Source: Linnemannia elongata
Lineage: Eukaryota; Mortierellomycota; Mortierellomycetes; Mortierellales; Mortierellaceae
DNA length: 64,000 nt
Direction of reading: 5' to 3'
NCBI GenBank assembly: GCA_036320915.1
Contig: JAXBDG010000020.1
Span: 620,001 to 684,000 of the forward strand
Numbering within the stretch: position 1 is the first letter of the stretch; the number at the start of each line of letters is the position of its first letter. Made by a program: the position numbers and the translations under genes. Shown here piece after piece: positions 25,129 to 38,801 of the stretch. The notes under the pieces were generated by a model. That model saw only the letters and a list, made by a program, of their open reading frames with translations. It made no database searches and was not told the DNA's origin.

Positions 25129-27256
25129 TCAAGCGGTGGCCTGGATCTCGGGGACGATTTCAGTCCTCTCGACCGCGTGCTCGATGCTGGTCGTGGTGGT
25201 TGTCTCGAGATCGGCGAGGGTCAATTTAGCGATCCTTTCTTCAGCCTTGCGTTTGTTTTCGGCAGTGGCCGAAGCTTGGTTTGCCTTCAGGGTTGTGCTC
25301 TTCTCCAAAAGGGCGTCCAGAGTCTTTTCGAGATCTGCGGATGATCTGGGAACCATCACCTTCAGCTCAAACTAAGTTAGTTTAAGTTGGAAAATGAAAA
25401 ATGAATAGGGTTAGTTTAGTAGAGGACGTAAGGGAGAGAGAGAGAAAGCAGGCGAGGTGACTTACGAGTTGCTCCATAATCGCGAGGGGGAACTTCAAAG
25501 TGGCAGTGGTGATGGCCGTCGTGGTGGTGGTTGGCGAGGAATGAGTACTGTCAATTGTCTTCTCCTTGGGGGCTTTAGTCGTCTTCTTGGACTTGCACCC
25601 ACCGCCCACAAAGAAGACCTCCTCCTTTGTATCCGCCTTCTTGGCCAGCATCACACCCGTCGGCACATTTGCAGTAGTATCCGCCTGTCGAATGTTGGCA
25701 GCGCTGGCTCCATTGTTCGCGTTGGCAGTCGCAGCTGCAGCATTGGCAGTAGCAACTCTGTTCTGGTCATGACTGAACTGCGAAAGGTAATTATAAACAC
25801 TATCGCAGGTCGTAATCTCTTGCTGAAAAGCCGGGATCTCTGCCAACTCCCGCTCCTCCCTAGCAATCGCAAGCCGTTTCACTTCCAACTCTGCCTGCTT
25901 CCTCTGCTGGATCTCCTCCCTCTTCCTCTGCTGTTCGTCCTGCAAGTACTTTGCATGCTGCCTCAACGCCGAGAAGTACTCGTCGTTGACCGCCTTCTTC
26001 TGCGCAAACGCTGCGTCCAACTCTCGTTGGAGTCGAGTCCGCTCATCAAAGAGATCGTTCCTCTTCTTCCAGCCCTCATCCTTGGCCTTTGAAATCTCAT
26101 CGACCTGAGATTGGAGAGAGTTGTACTCGGCAGAGAGAAGTTTGTAGACATCGTCGGCGTCGAGGGTGGCCTTGAGGAGGATGATGGCCTCCTTATCGGC
26201 TTCAATAGCGCGTTGGTGATCTTGGAGGAGGGTATAGGATTTTTTGGATTTAGTCAGGGTTGAGATTTCGGCGAGGGTGCGTTTCTCTTCGACGAGTTTG
26301 AGCTTTCCTGACTCGACCTGCTTGTTTAGTTTGCTGTTTTTTTGTTTTTGTTAGAAGATTGTAAGGAGGTGAGAGAGGAAAGGAGGAAAGAAGGGGTTAG
26401 ATGGAAAATGAGGTTATTAGGGGTGAGTGTTTATCCTTCCTTCTCCGTTTCCTTTCCTTCCTCTTTTTTTGCTTGAATGGGGTTGAGTCAAGGGGTGTGT
26501 ATTTTTTCATTCAGAAAGGAGGTGAGAATATGGTAAAGTTGAACTCTGTTTGATGAACGCCCGTGCCACAGGATTGCTCCTCTTCCACCTTTTCTAAATT
26601 TTCCTTCCTTCGTTCGAGTCAGAAAGCAAGGCAACAACTTACAGAATCTGACCTTCACAGGCCTCAAGGGTCTTGAAGGGCAATTTGTCCTGGATCACCT
26701 TCAAGTCCGCAATCTACTCCCACGTTATACAAAAAGACAAAGAGAAGTGAAGATAAGTATAGTGCTTTTGAACGGAACTAAGCAATTGCGCAGATAATCT
26801 AATCCAATGGTAGTACCTTCTTCTTGAGGGAGGCGTTGAAGGAATTCAATTGATCGATCTTGCCCTGTTTGCCCTTCTTGTTGGCAGCCTGGAGGTCCCG
26901 GAGCTCATTTAAACGTTTACGAAGTCCTACTCGAGGATCTGCCTCCTTCTTGTCAGTGTGTGTCAACGCGTTAATCGCTTCTCGTACCGCGTCCTTCACA
27001 CAAGCATAAAGGAAGTAGTTGGGTAAGTAAATTGGAACAGTAAATGTCTCTTTCTTATATTGCTATGGAGATGTAATCGCTTCCTTACCAGCTGAGGACG
27101 GAGTTGGGCGATGCGCTCGTCAATCTCGTTGAGGGTCTTTGTCTTGTCGTCGGGGTTGGGCTTTCTGACAACTACGCGAGGGGTGGTAGTGACCTTCTTT
27201 TGAATAGACTTGGCAGTACGGGGGCTGGTGGGTGGGGATGTTTCCGTGACAGTCAT
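25129..27256 (-). CDS. BFR1: BFR1-like coiled-coil mRNP protein
   Basis: Bfr1 is a fungal RNA-binding protein associated with polysomes and the ER, and takes part in mRNA localisation, P-body control and nuclear segregation. Exons 27256-27089, 26993-26817, 26713-26643, 26333-25466 and 25371-25129 keep one frame to 508 residues. The N-terminus is a short Thr/Pro-rich leader followed by VRKPNPDDKTKTLNEIDERI, typical of the Bfr1 start. Almost the whole middle is a long charged coiled coil (for example KLNKQVESGKLKLVEE and QRKREEIQQRKQAELEVKRL). An Ala/Asn/Thr-rich linker follows, then a C-terminal FELKVMVPRSSADLEKTLDALLEK helix. The identification rests on architecture and the N-terminal block; other long coiled-coil proteins are less likely. 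The gene is divergent from ATP2 with 650 bases between starts. Confidence 0.8.
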
Positions 27257-27904
27257 TTCTTGGGTTCTTGTCCTTAGTGAGGTATGTGTTTGGCGGCAGA
27301 TGCTTTTGAGTGAATAAGAGGAAAGTAGAGAGTGAAAGAGAGAAAAGAAGAAGAAATAAAAAAGGAAGGTTGAGCGGAAGATACACAAATTGAAGAATGA
27401 AAGGACACTTGAACAAACGACTGTGTGTCTACAACTCAGGGTGTGGGAGCGGGAGCTATTTCAATAGTCGAGACGGAGATAATGAGCTCCCCTCCTCCCT
27501 TTCGCTCTCGCTTTTGGCCAATCGATTTTCTCCACACGCGGCTGTAATAGGGGGAGGGGGGGGGGGGCAAGGATGAAAAGTTGGAGTAGTAGGAGTACGA
27601 GCGATCAAGGGATAGAGAGTTAATCTAGAGCGCGTTCAATTGCGCGATGATGACGTTTAGTACGTGATCTGATCAAAAATACAACGACCACTCAATAAAT
27701 TAAGGGCTTGACCCGTCACTAATTCGTTCTGATCGAGGATGGGTACTTCTACGCTGTGTAAAGGGGAGCAGTAAACAAGTTAATCGAATCGACCGGGAGT
27801 ATCAAAGGGCAAGTTGATATTCCCCCGTTCCGCCTTGTTTTGAAAAGTATCCATCTCTTCCCTCTCCCCTCCCCCCTCCCCCTTTCCTCGCCCGTGGATT
27901 AACC
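27257..27904. promoter_or_regulatory. Divergent promoter region between BFR1 and ATP2
   Basis: This 648-base gap contains a CCAAT pentamer (27518-27522) and a TGACGT hexamer (27651-27656, an ATF/CREB-like half site). It also has a G run near 27560 and CT-rich DNA just before the ATP2 start. CCAAT boxes bound by the Hap complex are known to control respiratory genes in fungi. Their use here is inferred. Confidence 0.5.
27518..27522 (+). promoter_or_regulatory. CCAAT box in the BFR1/ATP2 divergent promoter
   Basis: CCAAT appears as GGCCAATCGAT about 385 bases upstream of the ATP2 start codon. It is a candidate site for a Hap2/3/5-type complex. Confidence 0.35.
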
Positions 27905-30564
<2,660 letters not shown>

Positions 30565-32059
30565 GCCATCTCTTGTCTATGCCACTCCACTCCCACCTCT
30601 CCATCCGTCTGTTCCAATCAACCCAACTTTCATACAACTCTCTCCACACTCACTCACTCATTCTCTCTTTTTAAAAAGCTCCATCCCCTCGCCATGTTTT
30701 GATACGATTCAACCCTACTCTTTGTTCACATAAAAAATCGATACACTGCGTTCATTTGAATGCAACCCATTATATACTTGTCAGGGTCCCATAAACTATT
30801 ACTTTTTCAGTCTTTATGTCACGTTGCATGGGTTGGTGTAGCTGGTAGAGTGGTATTGGTCAGGAAGTGGTTGAAAGGACAGAAGAGGGTCTAGAAAAGG
30901 AGGGTAAAAAAAAGATGTGGGTATCAAAAGAAAAGTCCTACCTATGTGAAGGGTGTGGAGGCAATGGGTCGTCTTCATGGCATTCTGCTAGTCATCTTTC
31001 ACGAAAGATATTGAAGGAGTCGTCTCTCTTGCTCCTGCCTACTGCTTACCTACGGTAGTCTGGCAGTGGCGATGATGGTTTCAAATGCATGTGAGGGCAG
31101 CATTTTTCTTGTTAGTGTTGTGTTGTTGTTGTTGTTTGAGTGCCCCAATCTCAATTGTCTCAGGGTCGCGTTTGTTAAAAGTGACAATTGTGTAGACACT
31201 CCTGAGCCGAACTATGGGACCTGAGAACGTGGGGGGGGGGGAGTTCAACTTCAAGGGGCAGACAGTGAACTGGCTGACGCGCTCGTGCTATTTCAACAAA
31301 ACGCTGAAACGGAGTACGATGGGGCTCTAAAGGTGATATCTCTTGTGGCGCAGACGTTGGAGAAGACGCGTATGGAGATGTGATAGAGATCGGTCTTTAG
31401 AAAATGAGGGTGCCGGATGAGCTGTGGGTGAGGAAGGATATGGACGAACGGATTGTTCTTTTGATGTTGGTTGGAAGGTGGATGGGACCTCCTTTTGCGG
31501 ATGTTCACTTGATCTTGTTATGTGTCGCTTCATGGTGTTGTTGTTGTTGACAGACAGGGTAAAATGTGAGCCGCGTCCAAAGTGACACTTCTCGGAAGCG
31601 ACGAGTGACAGATGTGGGGGAGGGAACAGTATTCGATATTTTCATTGTATGGGTACAGTGTAGCCTGTTATCTGTGTATTTGTCTACAGACACTCTTGGG
31701 GAAAGAAGAGAGAGTGAGAGAGAGTGTGTGTGTATGGAGGAGAACAGAAGCACAGAGATGGACCCCAATCGTTCAATGAAAGGGTGAGTGTGCTTAGGAT
31801 ATACTCATACCCATGAACATGTGGGATTGATTGATTGTCACTAGCAGAGGGCATATAAAAGGGCATTCGTTCCTCCCTCTTTCGTCTCTTCTCTTTTCTT
31901 GTTCTTTGTCTCTTTATTGATCGCTGCCATCACCTCCTCCTTCCGACAATCCCATCCGCTCAACCTTCTTTCCTTTTATTCTCTCATCAACACTCGCTGT
32001 CTTCTCCATTCAATCCCCCTGTCTCATTCATTCATTCATTAATTTATTCAAACATAAAA
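30565..32059. other. Intergenic region between ATP2 and the acyl-CoA oxidase
   Basis: About 1.5 kb between two plus-strand genes. It holds the ATP2 3' untranslated region, a G run near 31231-31240, a GA/GT-rich patch at 31700-31735, and the oxidase promoter with a TATA motif. The short open frames inside show no family features. Confidence 0.5.
31854..31860 (+). promoter_or_regulatory. TATA box of the acyl-CoA oxidase gene
   Basis: TATAAAA lies 200 bases before the ATG at 32060 and is followed by a CT-rich leader, a usual arrangement for inducible fungal promoters. Confidence 0.55.
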
Positions 32060-34665
32060 ATGGACCCCAACTCGACAACCGCTGTGGCCCGTCTCCACGC
32101 TGTGCAGAACCACCTCTCTATCCAGCCTTGTTTCCAGCGCCATGCCATTCACAACGACAAGCCCACTGGCCCCGCAGATCTGGCTCGTGAGCGTGCCAAC
32201 GCCTCCTTCAAGGTCGGGGACATGACCGAGGTCATCCTCCGCGGCAAGGAGAACGTTGAGGCCCTCGTAAGGATTCCTTTACACCTAAGAGAACTTCATT
32301 TCTTGCCATGAATCAGCAACTGTTATTAACCATGACAACGACGTTATCAATGTACCGTAGAGCTTGGCGTACCAAATGATCCAGAGAGATCCCGATCTGC
32401 GCATGCGCGAGGGCCACCACTACGACTTGACCCGTGCCGAGGACCGTGAGCAGACAATGCGTCAGATTGCACGCACCATTGAGCTCAAGAAGCAGATCAA
32501 GGACCCTCGTCTCCGTCAGGCCCTGTTTATGGCCATGGCTTTCTACTCCGAGTCGTACTCGATGAGGATGTATGTCCATGACATGTTGTTCAAGCAGGCC
32601 TTGATGCTCTTTGGAACCTCGGAGCAGCAGGACAAGTGGATGGACGATATTGAGAACTGGAGAGTCATTGGATGCTTCGCCATGGTAAGTTTTCTGTCGG
32701 TCAATTGGTTATTACCGGCTCACTTTCACTCCTTACATTCTTTACTTTCTGTGTAGCGACATGTGGGCTTTTTACCTTGATACGGACATGGAACAGCTGT
32801 ACACATGCACATTTACACCAAACTGACTCTCCTTTCTTCTCTTCAACATTTAGACTGAGTTGGGACATTCGTCTAACTTGCGTGGATTGGAGACTACCTC
32901 GACCTACGACCGTGCCACCAACGAGTTTGTGATCCATTCGCCCACCTTGACCGCCACCAAGTGGTGGATCGGAATGTCGGGCGAGACCGCCACTCACACT
33001 GGTAAGAGAGCCCTCCTTTGTTCAGGAAAAAGGAGACATTGCTTTTTTTATTTTTCCTTTTCAACCTCTCTCACACAGGAACCATTGACCTGTGTTTGGT
33101 TAAAGTTCTTCTTGTCACTTCTGTCACTTTACACGAGAGCCTCATCTTCTCCACATACTCTGCACACACATGATTTGATACAACATTCGAAGAGCTAATA
33201 CTCGGTTTGCCCACGCTCCCAACGAATAGTCGCTATTTGTCAAACGGTCGTCGATGGCGAGAATCACGGCATCAACTGGTTCATTGTCCCCCTCCGTGAC
33301 CCCAAGACTGGTCGACTCTTGCCCGGAGTTACCTGCGGTGATATCGGCCACAAGTCCTCTCGCCAAGGTCTCGACAACGGCTGGATTCAGTTCACCTCGG
33401 TCCGCATCCCCCGTGAGAACATGCTGATGAAGTGGGCCTCGATGAGCCCCGAGGGAGAGTTCACCCCTTCGCCCAATCCCATCCTCTCCTACGCCACCTT
33501 GATTCCCGAGCGTTTCACTATTCTTAGCGGTTCCCAGGTTGTCCTTGCCCAGACCTTGACGATCGCTGTCCGCTACGGAGCAGTCCGTCGCCAAGGTAAC
33601 CATGACGAGCAGATTCTGGATTACCAGACCCACTACACCAGCTTGATGCCCGGAGTTGCGTTCATCTACATGTTGAATATTGTCGACCGCGAGCTGTTTG
33701 ACAAGTGGGACGAGGTCGCTGAGTATGCCCAGACCGATGCCGGTGCCTTTATGCGTGAGATCCCCGATCAGCACGGAGTTTCTGCAGGTTTCAAGGGAGC
33801 TCTTGCCTGGTATGTCACTGACATCCTCGAGTCCTGTCGCCGTGCCTGCGGTGGTCACGCCTACTCTGCCTACAACTCCATTGCCGGTTTGATTGGTGAT
33901 TACGGTGTCGTTACCACAGGAGGTGGAGACAACGTCGTCTTGATGCAGCAGTCTGCCCGTTACCTCATTACGACTCTCAAGTGGGCTCAGGAGGGCCAGG
34001 AGGTTGTTGGCTCGGTCAGCTACTTTAACGACTACAAGAAGATCTTGTCGGACCCCAAGACTTCATTCCAGGATCCTCGCGACTTGCTCAGCCACGAGTT
34101 TGTGATTGATGTCTTGACCTGGGCCTGCGCCAAGAAGGCAACTGACCTGGCGGCGATCTTGGCAGAGGCTGGCAAGTCCAACTTTGACCAAGCTTGGAAC
34201 GCCAACCAGACCGAGCTTGTTCGTCTTGCCGATGTCCATGCCTGGAGATACTTCTTGATCCTCTACCAGCGCGGTATCGATCGCGAGAAGCACACCCCCG
34301 TATATGGCATGCTCCGCAAGATGGGTCAATTGATGAGCACTTTTGCTCTTCGCAAGCACTTGGATCTGTTCTTGGAGGAGGGTTACTTTGATGGAACCCA
34401 TGCCAAGCATGTCCGCCAGTTGTTCTTGGACCAGTGCAAGGACCTCCGTCAGGATGCTGTCCCCTTGGTCGATGCCTGGGTCATCCCTGACTACGTGCTT
34501 AAGGCTCCTATTGGCAAGTACGATGGTAACATTTACCCTGCTTACTTTGGCACCGTCAACGCTGCCCAGAAGTCGTTCGAGCCCCCAGCATACTGGCACA
34601 AGTATGCTGCTCCTTTGCTCAACGCCCCTCGTCCCGGCGATGAGAAGAAGGGCTGCAAGTGCTAG
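32060..34665 (+). CDS. POX1: Peroxisomal acyl-CoA oxidase with an N-terminal PTS2
   Basis: This flavoenzyme catalyses the first step of peroxisomal beta-oxidation, converting acyl-CoA to trans-2-enoyl-CoA with release of hydrogen peroxide. Exons 32060-32266, 32361-32684, 32854-33001 and 33230-34665 keep one frame to 704 residues, standard for the family. Visible blocks include CFAMTELGHSSNLRGLETTS (flavin and substrate region), GVTCGDIGHKSSRQGLDNG, the central helices with RRACGGHAYSAYN (the RACGGHGY-type block), and GGGDNVVLMQQSARYL. Residues 11-19 read RLHAVQNHL, an exact match to the PTS2 consensus R-L-x5-H-L. The protein ends in GCKC, so there is no SKL-type PTS1. PEX7, the PTS2 receptor, is encoded about 10 kb downstream. 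A TATA box sits 200 bases upstream of the start. Confidence 0.97.
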
Positions 34666-35211
34666 ACTTTTCCTTTTTTCCCCCTGTATATCCAATCTTC
34701 CCTTCTCCACAACATAAACTAAACATATTATTGTACAAAGTATATCCTCTATGCAACGCGTCTGTTCAATCTGTGAGTTGATTAGCAATTGGCGTAAGTA
34801 TGTATGTTCGGCCAAGTGCATCCGGGGAGGATGTAACGTTGTCGCTCTCCATTCTTCCCCTCCGAACACAGCGGCGCGAGCGGTCATTGGGCTAAAGAGG
34901 ATAATTTTTGTTTGTCCGGGGAGGGGATAGGGGGAAAAAAGTGTCTGTGGAGCCGATTGTGAGCTGCGACAGACAGAGGATTAAAAGAGAGTGGAGGTGA
35001 TCGGCCGTCACGATTGGAGGGGATCGAACTCCGGTCGGTGCCACCTCTTCTAAATAGTCAAAGGTGATCTCTCCTCCCGTCCTTGGGACAAGTTCATTCA
35101 TGAACAAAAAGGTCATTCATTCTTTTTTTTTTCTTCTTCTTCTCTTCAACACACTCTTTGTTCTCACTTCACTCTTCACTCTTTTTCACTCAACAAATAA
35201 AAATATAATCA
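34666..35211. other. Intergenic region between the oxidase and the dehydrogenase
   Basis: About 550 bases hold the oxidase 3' untranslated region and the promoter of the downstream plus-strand gene. The sequence GGAGGGGATCGAACTCCGG (about 35015-35035) looks tRNA-like at first sight but does not fold as one. Confidence 0.45.
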
Positions 35212-36466
35212 ATGTCTTCGTCTATGCACACCTCGTCGCTCTTTGACGTCAAGGACAAGGTCGTCCTCGTCACTGGAGGCAGTCGTGGGTAAGTCAACGG
35301 CGCCTCTCTCCTTCCCTCCATCATCCTTCACTCTACATCCACCAGCTTTCACACCCCAACACTCTTCCTCCATAAACACCCAGCATGTCATTTAATCCAG
35401 CACTCCTCTAACCAACTATGTTCTCCTCCTCCTCCTCCCTCTCCCTGTTCCTAATACAGAATCGGATTGATGATCGCACACGGATTTGTGGTCAACGGCG
35501 CAAAGGTCTACATCTCGTCGCGCTCGGCCAAGGTCTGTGACAAGGTTGCCGAGGAGTTGTCCAAGATCGGTCCTGGTCAGTGTATCTCCATCCCTGCCGA
35601 CCTCCAGAGCCTCGACGAGGTCAAGCGCCTTACTGCTGAGATCAACAAGCGTGAATCCAGTAAGTTGGGTGTTATGTGGATTGAAGGGATGAGGATGGGA
35701 AAAAGTGGAGAGTAGGAGAAGATTGGCATGTTTTCTCTAATAGTGAATTGGATATTGACGATTTGCTTTGTGTTTTTGTCTTTTGTGTGTGTTTGTGTGT
35801 GTGTTAATAGAGCTCCATGTCTTGATCAACAACGCCGGTGCTACTGTAAGTTATCGCATTTTGTTCTCACGCATTGACATATCTCTGCAAAGAATCCATT
35901 CATGTTCTACATTCAACAACTCTCTAACCCCCCCATATCCTCCACTTTTTCGTATCAATGACCAATGCACATGATAGTGGGGAGAGTCAATTGCGACATA
36001 CCCAGACCAAGCATTTGAGAAGGTCATGAACTTGAACCTCAAACGTGTCTTCTCCCTCACCCAAGCCCTCCTCCCCCTCCTCGACCTCGCTGCAACCCCC
36101 ACCCACCCAGCCTCCATCATCAACATCGGCTCCGTCGACGGAATCCACATCCCCACCCAGGAGACCTACGCCTACTCGGCTTCCAAGGCCGCCCTCCACC
36201 AAATGACCCGTGTCATGGCTGGACACCTCGGCGCTCGTCATATTACTTGTAACGCTATTGCACCTGGTCCCTTTGAGTCCAAGATGATGGCGCAGACGTT
36301 GAAGGATTTTGGAGACCAGATTGTGGGAAATGTGCCATTGGGACGAATTGGACAGCCCGAGGATGTTGCTGCTACAGCGATTTATTTGGCGTCTAGGGCT
36401 GGTGCCTACACAACGGGAGCTGTTATCCCTGTTGATGGTGGTACCTTGGTCAAGGCCAAGCATTAA
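35212..36466 (+). CDS. Short-chain dehydrogenase/reductase (classical SDR)
   Basis: This NAD(P)-dependent oxidoreductase has a Rossmann fold. Exons 35212-35288, 35460-35659, 35811-35845 and 35978-36466 join in frame to 266 residues. The cofactor loop TGGSRGIG spans the first exon junction. NNAGA follows, then the catalytic Ser in NIGSVDG and the YSASK Tyr-Lys pair, and finally APGPFES and VPVDGGT-like VIPVDGGT. The overall pattern is close to 3-oxoacyl-(acyl-carrier-protein) reductase and RhlG-like SDRs, so a 3-ketoacyl or similar ketone substrate is possible. Subfamily cannot be settled by eye. There is no obvious transit peptide or PTS1 (the C-terminus is KAKH). It lies 546 bases after the acyl-CoA oxidase on the same strand. 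Confidence 0.93.
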
Positions 36467-36715
36467 AAGGCATGGATGAACGCTCTTGGAATGAAAACTT
36501 TGTAGTTTGATTTTGTCATGTAGAGATTCATAAACACACGAATATATCTTACAGTATTCTTTTTTCTACGCATTTTGTTTATTACTTTTTTTCATAAGTA
36601 TCTTGAATGAGCATAAGACTCCAAAGGAATCAATAATTAGAAGCACAATTAAAGTGGGGGGATAGATAGCAAAGGGTAAAATAGAGAATTGCCTTTTCTC
36701 TTTTAAATAGGGTTT

Positions 36716-37732
36716 TTAGAGAACGAGGAGAGATCCAAGAAGGGCAACTCCAGCTGCAGCAACATATCCAAAAGTCGATCCAATACTGCGTCTAGAAGCA
36801 CCTCCAGTAACGGTTGAGGGGGGTGGGGGTGCACGGACAAGAATATTTGCCTTCCAGTAGTAGATGCTGGCAGCTCCAGTGGCGGGGGGAGTGACTCCGG
36901 TCGAGGGCTGAGGGGCAGCTGTGGCGCCGGTTGTGGTAGTTGTGTTGAGTGTTCCGGGTGTCACAATCATGCTCAGCTATTTGTTTGATCAGTTCAGGTA
37001 CAACAAGGGCGAGGATGTGATTGAATTAATCGTTAGATGACAAGAAGTAAATTGTGCCTGTTCATATAACAAATTAAGCATGTAAAGTAGGGCGAAGAGG
37101 AGGGTCACTTTACGACGTAGGAGCCAGCGGGGTAGGTGTCAGCGCTGACGTTCCAGAGCTGTCTGGGGCTCACGAGGTTGGGCTGCTTGATGTCAGCAAT
37201 GGTCGTGTTTCCGGACCCGTCCTTCTTAGCCGCCGTGATCAGGATCGAGCCTATACTCCGTCATAAGAACAATGCAAGGAAGGAGTTAGAAAGGGACGGG
37301 TATGCGGCGAAGGATACAGGTTAAAGTGGAGAAGTGTGGGTGTATGTGTGGGTGAATAAGTGAGAGAGGCGACAAAGAAAGAGCCCTATGTTGTATACAA
37401 GAGCAAACCAACAACATCAACAAAATAAACACTACCACCACCAACTAAAAACAATAAGACATACTCATGGGTCGTCCGTCACTAAGAGAGGCCGAGATGG
37501 AGACGAACGAGTTCTGAACAACCGTCAAGCCGTCAAACACAGAGTTGACCACCAACCCAGGGGTGTTTACCCACACGGGCACCGTAGGGGTGGGCACAAC
37601 TGAAGATGCGGTGCTGGTAGGGTTGACGGCGGCTCTTGTGGTGGTGGTGGTGACTTGGGCAGTGGAGGTGCCGGCGAGGTACTGGAGACAGGCGATGTTG
37701 ACCAATGCGATGGACGAGAATGTGGGCTTCAT
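36716..37732 (-). CDS. GPI-anchored secreted Ser/Thr-rich protein
   Basis: Three exons, 37732-37465, 37250-37114 and 36976-36716, keep one frame to 221 residues. The N-terminus (MKPTFSSIALVNIACLQYLAG) is a signal peptide. A Thr/Ser/Pro-rich spacer is followed by a beta-rich domain of about 100 residues (VNTPGLVVNSVFDG to WNVSADTYPAGSYV). It resembles the Ig-like domain of Kre9/Knh1-type wall proteins, though this assignment is only by look. A second Thr/Pro-rich spacer precedes a hydrophobic C-terminal helix (TFGYVAAAGVALLGSLLVL) after small residues (GGASR), as needed for GPI attachment. It is likely at the cell surface or in the wall. Potential N-glycosylation sites NTT and NVS are visible. 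Confidence 0.82.
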
Positions 37733-38801
37733 TATTGAGTGGTTCTATTCAGGAACGAGTGGACGAAAGGGCAAGTAAGTATCCTATTAAAGAACGAGCT
37801 GAGCTGAGCTGGGCTGGTTGTGAAAAAAGAAAGGGCTGTTCCGGTGTGTGGTATGTGGAGGAGAAACCCTATCATTTTTATCACTTGCACGACTCGCTTT
37901 ATCTTTCTGTCACTTTTAATCACCTTTGTGGAGAAGGAAAGAGAGCGATGGAGATGAGTGATGATGATTCAAGTGGTAAAAAAAGTGATGGGTATAAGGA
38001 TCAGAATGCAAGAAAAGAAAGAGTCGGAAGAGATAGAAGGAAGGAAGGTCAGAGGCGGTAAGGAAAAAAAGGGGGAATAGGAGAAGGAGGGGAGGTCGTT
38101 AGGTCGGCGTGTCTGCGCGCGTGTGAGTGTGGAGAGATGGATGGATAGGAGAGGGGTGGAGAAGGGGAAACAAAAAATGCCTAAAGAAAAGGGAAACGGA
38201 AAAAAGAAGAAGAACGAGCAGTTCTTCCGTTTCCTTTATGTACCAATGCAGCATTCACCTCTCTCATTCCCCCCTGAACAACAAAAGAACAACAACAACA
38301 ACAACAACAACAACTCTTCTCATACCCTACCCCCCTCTTCAACGGCCCACCCGCTGTGTCTGTGTTGGTTGGTTTACTCATATTCCCTGCTTGCACGGCT
38401 CCACTGTATTATGTTTGCGCCAACAATCTCTCTTTCTTCTTCATACTCACACACACATATACGAAGGCAAGAACGCGTCGCACAAAGCAAGTGAGCACTT
38501 TCACTTTTCTTTTTCTGTGTATGTTGGGCCTACTTGCCCTGCCTCTCTGTTCTTCTTGTTTCTCGCCTTTCCAACCGAACATAGTTGTGAATAAGCGTTG
38601 AGAGCACACACACAATAAACCAACAACAACAAATGAATAAACAACAACCGAGAAGGACGAACAACAACACATGCTTTTTCATATTCATCCTGCGGGATGG
38701 GTTCTCTGTTTACAATTGTCACCAAACACAAGCATAAATATATTTCTATTTAAGTTTCTTTGTCTTGCCTTTGCCTGTTGACTTTGTGTACAGCTGGTGC
38801 T
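37733..38801. other. Intergenic region between the GPI-protein gene and the 16-exon hydrolase
   Basis: Both flanking genes are on the minus strand. The part near 37733-38060 is the promoter side of the GPI-protein gene and is purine-rich on the plus strand. An AAC trinucleotide repeat occurs at about 38287-38312. Short open frames around 38123-38600 are low-complexity, and I do not call them. Confidence 0.5.
38287..38312. repeat. (AAC)n microsatellite
   Basis: Eight or so AAC units in intergenic DNA. Confidence 0.85.

Noticed and set aside
30825..30900. tRNA-like D-arm (GTAGCTGGTAGAG)
   Set aside because: No matching B box, T arm or acceptor stem could be found downstream.
35000..35050. tRNA-like T arm on the minus strand (GTTCGATCC)
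   Set aside because: The stem does not pair properly and no A box or acceptor stem lies at the right distance.
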